From an uncultured Dorea sp. (GTDB taxonomy: Bacteria; Bacillota; Clostridia; Lachnospirales; Lachnospiraceae), in assembly GCA_910585725.1 (NCBI GenBank), contig CAJUFA010000054.1, positions 1-13,564 of the forward strand: 13,564 bases of DNA, written 5' to 3'. The notes under the pieces were generated by a model. That model saw only the letters and a program-made list of their open reading frames with translations. It did not search any database and was not told the DNA's origin. The number at the start of each line of letters is the position of its first letter. Position 1 is the first letter of the stretch. Both the position numbers and the translations under genes were made by a program. This document shows, piece after piece, positions 6,336-13,564 of this stretch.

Positions 6336-7648
6336 ATTAATTTCTTCGGTCCCGGCGGATTTCCTTTATAAAGAGACATCATTTTATACAGCTTCCCGGC
6401 AATCACCGTAATCAGCGTCGCCGTCGCTACGACGATTCCCAGAGAGACAATCGCCTCCGGTACGCTCATTGCTCCCAGAAGGATCTTCGTCGGCGCGACC
6501 AGGATTGCCGTGAACGGCATCCATACCTGCCATGTAACGGCGTCCCATGGTACGTCCGAACCTGCGCCTCCGGCAAATAAGGTCGCAAAAAAGCTTATAA
6601 TCAATACCATCACAAACAGTATATTCGTATTAGACAGATCTTCCGGCTTCTCCGCAACGGACCCGCCGATCGCCGCAAGAGAACAGTAAAGCAGCAGTCC
6701 CGCCGCCAGCATAAACAGCGCAAGAACCACCCCGAAAATCGTAAACATTCCCGAAAATTCGCCAAACGTATCCGCCAGCTGAACCAAAGCCATGCTGGTC
6801 TTCGGGTTCACCATCTTTGTAAAATGAATGCCCAACGCGAATCCGCCGAACAATCCGCCGATCCACACAAAGATCTGCAGTATCCCTGTTGCCGTCGTCG
6901 CAAACACTTTTCCAAGCAGCATCGCCTTCGGCTTCACGGACACCAGAAACAAATCCATGAGCTTCGACGACTTTTCCATGATCGCAGTATTCGCCGTCCC
7001 CTGTCCATATGCAAGAATCATAAAATACAGGACCATAATATTCAGATACGGAAGCAGCTTTGCCAGCACGCCTTTCGCCGCCGCATATTCATCACTCTCA
7101 TCTGCCGGAACACTGTTGTCCCGTACCATAGTTTTAATCGGCATCGTAATCTCCGCAATCTGAGTGGCTTCAAGCTCTGATTTCTGGATCAGGATATGGC
7201 GGAAAGCCCCCAAAAGAAATGCTTCATATGCTTCCGCATCCTTCTTATTCAGCTTCGTTTCATCCGGAAGGAGCACGTCAAGCTTATACCCTTTCTCCTG
7301 ATGATCGACTACAAGCACGACCGAATATCCTTCTGCTTCCGCTTTCTTCGCGGCGTCTTCCACGCTGCTTTCCATCTCATAGGCAACATCCGTAAAACGT
7401 CCGGGATCCGCTCCGTTGAGAATTCCATAATCAGCTCCCAAATCCGACTTGATGCCCGTTTCAATTACAAACACTTTATTAATCTTACTTTCGTACGCCT
7501 CATCTTCTTTAAAATATTCGATGGCAGGCATGATCACTGCCGGAAGCAGAAGACACAGAACAGCTACTATGATTGTCACGTTCCGATATCCTTTTTGCTT
7601 CACATGCTGGATAAATGTAAACGAAAATATAGTTCCAATCCCTTTCAT
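6311..7648 (-). CDS. NatB-like ABC-2 permease (second of two)
   Basis: This 445-residue export permease has a first helix at about 24-42, a large extracellular domain at about 45-195, then a cluster of helices from about 198 to 418. After the second helix comes the conserved ABC-2 segment EKSSKLMDLFLVSVKPKAM (225-243), shared with the neighbouring permease and typical of NatB-type proteins that pair with NatA ATPases. Known members export sodium or antimicrobial compounds; the substrate here is unknown. The ATG overlaps the stop codon of the upstream permease as ATGA, and AAGGAGG lies 10 bases before it, so the two permeases are probably made in equal amounts and form a heterodimer. The C-terminus is basic (PKKLMEMLRRRA). 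The stop lies 10 bp from that of the converging permease. Confidence 0.87.
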   Translation of the reverse strand: MKGIGTIFSFTFIQHVKQKGYRNVTIIVAVLCLLLPAVIMPAIEYFKEDEAYESKINKVFVIETGIKSDLGADYGILNGADPGRFTDVAYEMESSVEDAAKKAEAEGYSVVLVVDHQEKGYKLDVLLPDETKLNKKDAEAYEAFLLGAFRHILIQKSELEATQIAEITMPIKTMVRDNSVPADESDEYAAAKGVLAKLLPYLNIMVLYFMILAYGQGTANTAIMEKSSKLMDLFLVSVKPKAMLLGKVFATTATGILQIFVWIGGLFGGFALGIHFTKMVNPKTSMALVQLADTFGEFSGMFTIFGVVLALFMLAAGLLLYCSLAAIGGSVAEKPEDLSNTNILFVMVLIISFFATLFAGGAGSDVPWDAVTWQVWMPFTAILVAPTKILLGAMSVPEAIVSLGIVVATATLITVIAGKLYKMMSLYKGNPPGPKKLMEMLRRRA

Positions 7649-9015
7649 CTGCTCTCCGCCTCCTTTACGCGATTCTGACGCAGCAGCTTAATCCATCCGC
7701 CGAATTTCATACGATTTCCACGGTACATCATCAAAGCGCGGTAGATTCTCGCACAGACATAGGCAAGCCCCATGATCACCGCAAGCTGAAGCGCCCATGA
7801 AAACGCCAGCATTCCAAATCCGATATCCCCGACGATATAACGCGCCGGCGCACAGAACATCGATGTTACCGGACACAGAGACACCAAAGCCGCCAGCGCC
7901 GGATTGCCGCCAAATCCCACTGTAATCGTCCCGGTCATATATCCCGCCATGATTATCAACACAACGGTAAGATTCGCCGGCTCCACATCCTCCGTAGAAG
8001 AGCAGCCCGTCCCGATCAAGCCGCTGATCAGAGACACCTGCAGATAACCAAGCAGCAATGAAACCACCAGGATCAGCGCCGTAACCGGCGACACTCGAAG
8101 CGTTCCACCAAGAATACCGGTCGACGCAATCTGCTGCCGCAGAACAGAAGTATCCATAATCTGTCCGGTAATCATATAAGAAAGACCCGTCGCCGCCGCA
8201 AGTCCGGCGATCAGACCAAATATATACGTCATTACGGCAAGGATCTTTCCAACCAACATCGCAAGCGGACTGACACTCACCATCAACAATTCCACAAGTT
8301 TTGACGCTTTCTCCTCAATCACCTTCTGAATAATATAAGTAGAGGCAAACGTACACAAGAACAGGAGCGCCATAGAATATATCATCTGCACGCCAAGCCG
8401 CGCGTTAAAATCATCTTTTTCCCCTTTCAGATATTCCGAAACCTTCTGCGTATTCGTTTCATAAGAACCTGTAAGGACTGCAATCTGCTCCGGCCGCGCA
8501 TTCTGCTGAATATAGCGCGCTTCATCCAAAAGTCCCGACAATATGCTGATACAGGAATCAACAGCCTCATCAGAGAAAGTTTTATCCTCCAGCGTATAAG
8601 CGCCGATCGAGAAACACATCTTCTCCACATCTTTCTGAAGATGCACGTATACCTCCGCCGATTTAATCAAAGACTCATATGTATCCTCCGACCACTCTAT
8701 ATCCATCGTATCTGTATCCACAAATTCGGTATATGCAAATATCTCGTTTCTCTTTTGGATACTTCCCAGATCCAGTTCATAACCGGTATCATTCCTGACA
8801 TACACAGCCGTAATACCCGAATCCAAAGTCTCATCCGAAGACGCAGTCTTCTCTCCGCCCATCACCAGAGTCATAATCGGAATACTCAAAGCCGCAAACA
8901 GGAAAAAAACCAACATGGTAATAATATTCGCTTTCCCTTTTACCATCTGCGCCAGTGTAAAGCGATACACCTTGCCCGTTCCGTTAAAATCACTCTTGCT
9001 AAGCTTCATGTGCAT
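7645..9015 (-). CDS. NatB-like ABC-2 permease (first of two)
   Basis: This is a 456-residue membrane protein if the ATG at 9013-9015 is used, where a GGAG sits 10 bases upstream. A second ATG two codons later (9007-9009) is equally compatible with the protein and gives 454 residues. A longer frame reaching 9093 runs into the upstream ATPase gene and has no such support. The first helix is at about 33-52, an extracellular domain at about 55-208, and further helices run from about 210 to 425. EEKASKLVELLMVSVSPLAM (234-253) is the same ABC-2 signature as in its partner. The start overlaps the end of the ATPase gene, and the stop overlaps the start of the partner permease, so the three genes form one coupled operon. 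It is distinct in sequence from its partner, suggesting a heterodimeric exporter. Confidence 0.86.
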   Translation of the reverse strand: MHMKLSKSDFNGTGKVYRFTLAQMVKGKANIITMLVFFLFAALSIPIMTLVMGGEKTASSDETLDSGITAVYVRNDTGYELDLGSIQKRNEIFAYTEFVDTDTMDIEWSEDTYESLIKSAEVYVHLQKDVEKMCFSIGAYTLEDKTFSDEAVDSCISILSGLLDEARYIQQNARPEQIAVLTGSYETNTQKVSEYLKGEKDDFNARLGVQMIYSMALLFLCTFASTYIIQKVIEEKASKLVELLMVSVSPLAMLVGKILAVMTYIFGLIAGLAAATGLSYMITGQIMDTSVLRQQIASTGILGGTLRVSPVTALILVVSLLLGYLQVSLISGLIGTGCSSTEDVEPANLTVVLIIMAGYMTGTITVGFGGNPALAALVSLCPVTSMFCAPARYIVGDIGFGMLAFSWALQLAVIMGLAYVCARIYRALMMYRGNRMKFGGWIKLLRQNRVKEAESR

Positions 9016-9961
9016 CACCCACTTTCTCCACGAAAATCTCATGGAGAGACGGCTCGCGCAGGCTGAATGTAACAACAGGCGCTCCGTTCTCAATTAACAG
9101 CTTCAAGAACCCGTTCGCCTGCTCGTCCCCGGACACTTTGATCTGATACTCCGTTTCCTTTGCCGAAATTAATGTAAGTCCCTCTTTTCTGATAAGATCC
9201 GTCACATCCGTCTCCGTTTTCAGCAGCAGGTTAATACGCCCATAGCTTTTCTTAATATCATTCAGATGTCCCGAAAGAATCGTTTTAGAACGGTTCAGTA
9301 TGATAATATCCGTACAGAATTCCTCCACAGTCGCCATCTGATGACTGGACATAATAAGATATTTCCCCTTGGCAATCTCGTCGCGGATAATTCCCTTAAA
9401 CAGATCTGTATTAACAGGATCCAGACCGGAAAGAGGTTCGTCTAAGATCAACAAGTCGGGATCAGGCAAAAGAGCCGTCATAAACTGAATCTTCTGCTGA
9501 TTTCCTTTGGAAAGCTGATCCGCTTTCTTCGGCGCCTGCGCTTTCGCGCGCCCTCGCTTCTTTCCGTCTTCTGATTTTGGCGCCTGGGGATAAAGATATT
9601 CTTCCACCTCAAGTCTCTGCGCCCAATAACGGATTCTATTCTTTGCCTCCGCCTTAGATATCCCTCTAAGCGCGGCAAAATAAATCAACTGGTCCATCAG
9701 CGTATACTTCGGATATAATCCTCTCTCCTCCGCAAGGTATCCCACATTGCAGGTAGACGTATCCAGAGCCGCGCCGTTCCATAGTACTTCCCCTGTATCC
9801 CGCGAAAGCATGTTCAGCATCATACGGATGGAAGTAGTCTTTCCGGCTCCATTTGTTCCAAGGAGCGCAAATACACCCGGGGTTTTCATCTCGAAGCTCA
9901 GATTCTCCACTACCGTTTTCTCTCCGTATTTCTTTGACAAATTCCTTACTTCTAAACTCAT
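8999..9961 (-). CDS. NatA-like ABC transporter ATP-binding protein with an internal basic insertion
   Basis: This 320-residue ATPase should power the two NatB-like permeases encoded after it. Motifs are Walker A GTNGAGKTT (35-43), a Q-loop region reading YLAEERGLYP (Glu in place of the usual Gln, normal for NatA-type proteins), signature LSKGNQQK (150-157), Walker B LLILDEP (170-176), D-loop SGLD (178-181) and switch His207 in SSHQ. Between VEEYLYP and the signature, about 20 residues (127-146) are rich in Lys, Arg and Ala and contain QAPK twice. Relatives normally connect these points with a few residues. The ATG at 9961 has GAAGGGAG 8 bases upstream; an open frame continuing to 10153 would cross the promoter and terminator and is rejected. 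The end overlaps the first permease start. Confidence 0.93.
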   Translation of the reverse strand: MSLEVRNLSKKYGEKTVVENLSFEMKTPGVFALLGTNGAGKTTSIRMMLNMLSRDTGEVLWNGAALDTSTCNVGYLAEERGLYPKYTLMDQLIYFAALRGISKAEAKNRIRYWAQRLEVEEYLYPQAPKSEDGKKRGRAKAQAPKKADQLSKGNQQKIQFMTALLPDPDLLILDEPLSGLDPVNTDLFKGIIRDEIAKGKYLIMSSHQMATVEEFCTDIIILNRSKTILSGHLNDIKKSYGRINLLLKTETDVTDLIRKEGLTLISAKETEYQIKVSGDEQANGFLKLLIENGAPVVTFSLREPSLHEIFVEKVGDAHEA

Positions 9962-9989
9962 CTGTATATCTCCCTTCTTTGGTGGCAAC

Positions 9990-9998
9990 AGTATAGCA
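9990..9998 (-). promoter_or_regulatory. Extended -10 promoter for the NatA/NatB operon
   Basis: On the minus strand TGC (9996-9998) directly precedes TATACT (9990-9995), forming an extended -10. The matching -35 position (10013-10018, GAACAA) is poor, as is common for extended -10 promoters. Transcription would start near 9983, about 22 bases before the ATG, with GAAGGGAG in the leader. Confidence 0.55.
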
Positions 9999-10062
9999 CA
10001 AATCAAGGAGTTTTGTTCCGTTTCTGCATGAACTGTATTATTTTCGTCTTTAATGGTACGAA

Positions 10063-10095
10063 AGAGCCGCAGTTTACTGTTAAAACTGCGGCTCT
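10063..10095 (-). terminator. Hairpin terminator downstream of the GH32 gene
   Basis: A perfect 13-bp inverted repeat (AGAGCCGCAGTTT at 10063-10075 and its complement at 10083-10095) encloses a 7-base loop. On the minus strand it lies 78 bases after the GH32 stop and is followed by only a short TT after the stem's own T (…TCTTTCGT), so the U-tract is weak. On the plus strand no T-run follows. It most likely ends the sugar operon and insulates the NatA promoter. Confidence 0.6.
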
Positions 10096-10172
10096 CTAAT
10101 ACACTCCAGAAATATATACTATTTTTTGTCCCTTTTCTACATGATCTCTGCACTGCCTTTTATCCAAGCCGT

Positions 10173-11657
10173 CTATTCAAGATCATACTTTACGACGTCG
10201 ATCTTCGCTGTTCCGTCTGCAAAAAACGAGATTCCGTCCGCCGCCTGATCAGTATACATGGTAGCCGACAATACCTGCTCCCCGTCGTTCACAAAGACTT
10301 CCACGCTGAAACGGTCCAGGATGATCCTCAGCCTTAATTCGTCGTCCACAGGATTTACCAGACAGCGCCTCTGATGGATAATGGCTCTTCTGGAACCGGA
10401 AAACTTCCGGTCCACCTTCAGGATAGACTCTCTCGGACGAAAACTTAAAGAAGTCCAGTATCTGTCATCCTGGGCAAACCGGACGGCAAATTTCTGATAC
10501 AGTTCTTCTCCGTCGGCCGGACGGATATTAAGCTCCATATCCACTCTTCTGCCCTTCAACCCCTCCAACGCCGCCAGTCCTGAAACTGACACATCCGTAT
10601 ATTCCACCCTGTTGCGCCGCATCGCGTTAAGTTCCCTGACAGGCTTCTGGTACAGCCTGCCGTTCTGCAGAGACAATTCCCTCGGAAGGCTCATCTGCCC
10701 AAACCAAGGTTCTTCCGGAGAACGAATACCGCAGGCATCCCAGTTCTGCATCCATCCGATCATAATCCGGCGGCCGTCCGGCGCCAGTACGGTCTGAGTC
10801 GCATAAAAATCAATTCCGTAATCGATGGACTGATTATGTATTTCCTTAAACGTACCGGCCTCTTCATCATAATCACCGATCAGACAGAGCGTCCCATTCC
10901 CGTTATGATATTCAAACCCTTCCGGGAGCATATCCTGCGGGCTTGTAAGCAACACCCATTTCCCGTCCAACTCAAAGAAATCCGGGCATTCCCACATCTT
11001 TCCGAACCGGTCATGGTTTGAAACCAGTATACTCTTGAACTTCCATCGGAATCCGTCGGCGCTGGTATATAAGAGGATCTGTCCGCTGCCGTCGGCCGGA
11101 CGGTTTCCCACGACACAGGCGTACGTGCCGTCAGACTGTTTCCATATCTTAGGATCACGGAAGTCGAATCTGCTGCCGCCCTCCGGAATATCCCCCTCAT
11201 CCAGCACAGGATTCTGTTCATATTTCTCATAATCAATCCCGTCGCCCACGGCGATGCACTGTGTCTGAACTTCTCTGTAGACGTCGCGCTCCTGGTGTTC
11301 TTTTAACACACCGGTATACATCAGCAGATGTCTTCCGTCCGGAAGGACCACCGCGCTTCCCGAGAAACACCCGTCCCTGTCATATGCTTCGTCCGGCGCA
11401 AGGGCGCAGGGAAGAGCTTCCCAATGAAGCAAGTCGCTGCTCACTGCATGCCCCCAATGCATGGGACCCCACTTGGATTCGTATGGGTAATACTGGTAAA
11501 ACATATGGTACTGGCCTTTATAATAAGAAAAACCGTTGGGGTCATTCATCCAGCCCGCACGTGGAGTCAGGTGGAAGTCGGGACGCTCCTCTTTACTGAT
11601 TAATTTTTCGGAAGTCTCTTCATATTTTCTCGCTTCACGTAGTGTCTGACTTGTCAT
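10173..11657 (-). CDS. GH32 sucrose-6-phosphate hydrolase / beta-fructofuranosidase
   Basis: This 494-residue enzyme should split sucrose, sucrose-6-phosphate or short fructans, releasing fructose. The five-bladed propeller domain has all catalytic marks: nucleophile Asp39 in WMNDPNG (36-42), Asp168 in FRDPK (166-170), and acid/base Glu223 in WECPDF (222-227). A beta-sandwich module follows from about 340, ending with FVNDGEQVLSATMY and VVKYDLE, as usual in the family. There is no signal peptide, so it is cytosolic. AAAGGAAG lies about 8 bases before the ATG. The gene follows a sugar-binding lipoprotein by 52 bp without an intervening terminator. No PTS permease gene is seen; with ABC uptake the substrate would be unphosphorylated, favouring a beta-fructofuranosidase role over sucrose-6-phosphate hydrolysis. 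The family is certain, the exact substrate is not. Confidence 0.96.
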   Translation of the reverse strand: MTSQTLREARKYEETSEKLISKEERPDFHLTPRAGWMNDPNGFSYYKGQYHMFYQYYPYESKWGPMHWGHAVSSDLLHWEALPCALAPDEAYDRDGCFSGSAVVLPDGRHLLMYTGVLKEHQERDVYREVQTQCIAVGDGIDYEKYEQNPVLDEGDIPEGGSRFDFRDPKIWKQSDGTYACVVGNRPADGSGQILLYTSADGFRWKFKSILVSNHDRFGKMWECPDFFELDGKWVLLTSPQDMLPEGFEYHNGNGTLCLIGDYDEEAGTFKEIHNQSIDYGIDFYATQTVLAPDGRRIMIGWMQNWDACGIRSPEEPWFGQMSLPRELSLQNGRLYQKPVRELNAMRRNRVEYTDVSVSGLAALEGLKGRRVDMELNIRPADGEELYQKFAVRFAQDDRYWTSLSFRPRESILKVDRKFSGSRRAIIHQRRCLVNPVDDELRLRIILDRFSVEVFVNDGEQVLSATMYTDQAADGISFFADGTAKIDVVKYDLE

Positions 11658-11709
11658 AACTATTTCTTCCTTTCCTAATTTAAAATACCGATGTGTTCAC
11701 TCATCTCAA

Positions 11710-13434
11710 TTATTCTGAATCCACTGTCTGCGCATTATAAGAATCCAGATATGTCTGGAACAACTCCAAATATTCACTCAGCCCGTATGCTTCTAAGTCT
11801 TTCAGGTATTTATCCCAATCCGCATCAGAGAATCCGTTCATGATCCAGTCTGCTTTCTTCGCGTTGATCGTCTTCTCAATGTCCGCTTGCAGATTAGAAA
11901 GCCGCTCCGTGTCCTCACGGCTCATGAAAATATTCGGATACACATATTCGGTATGCATATCGGGTGTATAGATTTCTTCTATCCAGTCAAGACGATACTG
12001 GGCGTCATCCGGGCAGGTCACATACACGTCATAATAATCATCAAGTACTGCAAGCGGTCCTCCCACCGCCTCAGCCTCCCTGACCTCTACCGGCGAAGCA
12101 TCGCCAAGCGGCGCGTGCTTTAACATATCTTCACCCTTGTCGTTCTTGCCCATTTCGAAGATATCAAAATCATCTTCTTCTCCATAGGTACCCCAGTTAT
12201 TCTGAGGAGACTGCATCGGCGCGTACATCTGGTCAAGCCACGCGCATACCAGCGCAGGATTCTCTGCAACCGAAGTAACTACACAGCGTCCGCGGTCAAA
12301 TCCGCTGGTGAAAGAACCGTTTGTAGGCGTCAGATTCCTTGTGTCTGCTGTCAGAACCGGAAGCGGAACCCAATCCTTCAGATTATCAACATTTCCTACA
12401 TCCCAGCTAAAACATACTCCGTAACGTCCGGACTTACCTTTGGATACATAAGTAGACCATTCCTGGGTAAATGCTTCCGGATCAATCAGATCCTCTTCAT
12501 ACAATTTGTTCAGCCACTCTATTCCGGCCTTATAACCTTCCTGCGTCGCACTGCAGATCACTTTCTGATCATCAGTAACCGCGATATGCCTGTCTTTATC
12601 CGCATCGCCATAACCTTCGCCGAAGCCATTGATCAAAATCGCCGGATCCTGACCTCCGTCATTTACGATACAGGACATCGGGATAATACTTCCGTCAATT
12701 CCGAATTCCTTCTGAAGATCGGACGCATGATCACGGAACTGGATCAAAACTTCTTCAAATTCGTCCACTGTCTCCGGTATATCCAGATCCAGAAAATCCA
12801 GCCACTTCTTATTAATAAAGCTCATATTATCAACAGTCTGAATGGCGGTCTTGCCCGAACCCAGCTGTTCAATCCAGGGTAATGACCAGATATGCCCGTT
12901 TACATCCGTACACATAATCCGATATTCTGGATATTTGTCAAATACAGACTTCAGATTCGGCATATAAGCGTCAATATATTCCTCTAACGGAATAATTGCT
13001 CCATACTCTCCATATCTTAACAGATTACTGTCCGTAAATCCAGCAGTAAAAATAAAATCTGTCAACTTATTCGGATCTGACATATTCAATGAGATCTTAT
13101 CCGGCCATTGATCGGACTGTATCGCCATCCATTCAATCTCCACATTGGTCTGCTCCTGCAGACGTTTAAAGATCGTCCGGTTGTTCGGCTCTGATTCCGT
13201 ACTGGGCGGATAACTGATCATGCCTGTTAATGTTGCTTTTTCCTTCAAAGGAAACTGAAGTGTCGCCTCATCCACCGGGCGGAAAGTTCCGTCATTAATC
13301 TTTCTCTTTCCGCCGCAGCCTGCAAGGGAAACTACCATACATACTATCAAAGCCGCCGCGATCCGCTTTCCATACCTGTGTCCGAACCTAAGTCCGTATC
13401 TGTTTTCATATCTATTGCTAAATCTGTTACTCAT
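11710..13434 (-). CDS. Extracellular sugar-binding lipoprotein of an ABC importer (LplA-type)
   Basis: This 574-residue lipoprotein should capture an oligosaccharide outside the cell and deliver it to the permeases. The ATG at 13432-13434 follows AAGGAGG by 6 bases; a frame extending to 13467 lacks support. The signal has a long basic n-region of six tetrapeptide units ending in Arg plus an aromatic or Ile, then a hydrophobic core (25-39) and lipobox LAGC with lipidated Cys40. The mature part shows the solute-binding pattern of the large LplA group (about 500-570 residues, longer than MalE): NNRTIFKRLQEQTNVEIEW near 100, then a DFIFTAGFTD segment, and GHIWSLPW in the middle. It lies between a MalG/YtcP-type permease and a GH32 gene, which suggests sucrose or a fructo-oligosaccharide as substrate. 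That is context only. Confidence 0.93.
   Translation of the reverse strand: MSNRFSNRYENRYGLRFGHRYGKRIAAALIVCMVVSLAGCGGKRKINDGTFRPVDEATLQFPLKEKATLTGMISYPPSTESEPNNRTIFKRLQEQTNVEIEWMAIQSDQWPDKISLNMSDPNKLTDFIFTAGFTDSNLLRYGEYGAIIPLEEYIDAYMPNLKSVFDKYPEYRIMCTDVNGHIWSLPWIEQLGSGKTAIQTVDNMSFINKKWLDFLDLDIPETVDEFEEVLIQFRDHASDLQKEFGIDGSIIPMSCIVNDGGQDPAILINGFGEGYGDADKDRHIAVTDDQKVICSATQEGYKAGIEWLNKLYEEDLIDPEAFTQEWSTYVSKGKSGRYGVCFSWDVGNVDNLKDWVPLPVLTADTRNLTPTNGSFTSGFDRGRCVVTSVAENPALVCAWLDQMYAPMQSPQNNWGTYGEEDDFDIFEMGKNDKGEDMLKHAPLGDASPVEVREAEAVGGPLAVLDDYYDVYVTCPDDAQYRLDWIEEIYTPDMHTEYVYPNIFMSREDTERLSNLQADIEKTINAKKADWIMNGFSDADWDKYLKDLEAYGLSEYLELFQTYLDSYNAQTVDSE
13360..13431 (-). repeat. Six tandem 12-bp units encoding xxR(F/Y/I) in the lipoprotein signal
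   Basis: Codons 2-25 of the lipoprotein read as six successive tetrapeptides, each with Arg third and an aromatic residue (Ile in the last) fourth; the first three are SNRF, SNRY and ENRY. The third codon is AGA or AGG in the first five units and CGG in the last. The DNA units have diverged, so this is an old or selected repeat. Confidence 0.7.
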
Positions 13435-13496
13435 CGTCTGCCTCCTTCTTATTTCTACTGTCTGCAACCACAGTATACGATTCCGTTTATCCCTGA

Positions 13497-13564
13497 TTAT
13501 CCCTTTACTGCGCCTGCCATGATTCCGCTGTCAAAATATTTCTGGAAGAACGGATACATGATCA
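13497..13564 (-). CDS. Sugar ABC transporter permease (MalG/YtcP type), C-terminal 21 residues only
   Basis: This is the 3' end of a gene entering from the right edge. The visible residues read IMYPFFQKYFDSGIMAGAVKG before a TAA stop at 13497-13499. The pattern PFFQKYFxxGIMxGAVKG is the usual C-terminus of MalG/YtcP-class carbohydrate permeases, which form half of the membrane channel of type I sugar importers. It precedes the binding lipoprotein by 62 bp on the same strand, matching the common order permease, permease, binding protein. No promoter or convincing terminator is seen in the gap. The partner permease (LplB/MalF type) is expected just outside the window. Confidence 0.88.
   Translation of the reverse strand, partial: IMYPFFQKYFDSGIMAGAVKG

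Noticed and set aside
9962..10153. A 64-residue N-terminal extension of the NatA-like ATPase
   Set aside because: It would cover the extended -10 promoter and the terminator hairpin. The ATG at 9961 has a good ribosome binding site and gives the usual family N-terminus.
13435..13496. A terminator or promoter between the sugar permease and the binding lipoprotein
   Set aside because: Only a 5-bp stem (TACTG/CAGTA) with a 10-base loop and no T-run was found, and no paired -35/-10 boxes, so the genes are probably co-transcribed.
1..13564. Mobile element, CRISPR array, tRNA or rRNA, or riboswitch
   Set aside because: I saw no transposase or integrase motifs, no regularly spaced direct repeats, no cloverleaf or rRNA-like sequence, and no conserved leader structure in any intergenic gap.

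Overview
The window looks like chromosome from a Gram-positive anaerobe of the Clostridia, most likely Lachnospiraceae. This is inferred from strong AGGAGG-type ribosome binding sites, consensus-like sigma-A promoter hexamers, a GH36 alpha-galactosidase of the Geobacillus AgaA/AgaB type, an LplA-type sugar-binding lipoprotein, and several gene families common in gut clostridia. No rRNA, tRNA, insertion sequence, integrase, CRISPR array or prophage gene was seen. No gene-free stretch exceeds about 215 bp.

Left block (1-2752, minus strand). A well-formed promoter (TTGAAA, 17 bp, TATAGT) drives a 75-residue unknown protein with a CxxC motif, then a cytosolic GH36 alpha-galactosidase, then the start of an 8-oxoguanine DNA glycosylase cut by the window edge. 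The close spacing suggests one transcript.

Centre-left block (2734-6335, plus strand). An ECF sigma factor with a TTG start is followed by a six-helix membrane protein with a soluble N-terminus, an ABC ATPase, and an ABC-2 type permease. The divergent promoter region carries a 16-bp near-palindrome just ahead of the sigma gene. No classical anti-sigma gene is present. This four-gene unit looks like a self-contained sensing and export module, and it is the least explained part of the window.

Centre-right block (6311-9998, minus strand). A NatA-like ATPase and two NatB-like permeases overlap one another end to start, behind an extended -10 promoter. The ATPase has a basic insertion next to its signature motif. 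This operon converges on the ECF operon with only 10 bp between stop codons, and a possible terminator for the plus-strand operon lies inside the end of the opposing gene.

Right block (10063-13564, minus strand). The last 21 codons of a MalG/YtcP-type sugar permease are followed by a sugar-binding lipoprotein and a cytosolic GH32 beta-fructosidase. A hairpin terminator separates this block from the NatAB operon. The GH36 and GH32 enzymes together could degrade raffinose-family oligosaccharides or sucrose inside the cell after ABC uptake. That link is inference, since the two operons are about 7.7 kb apart.
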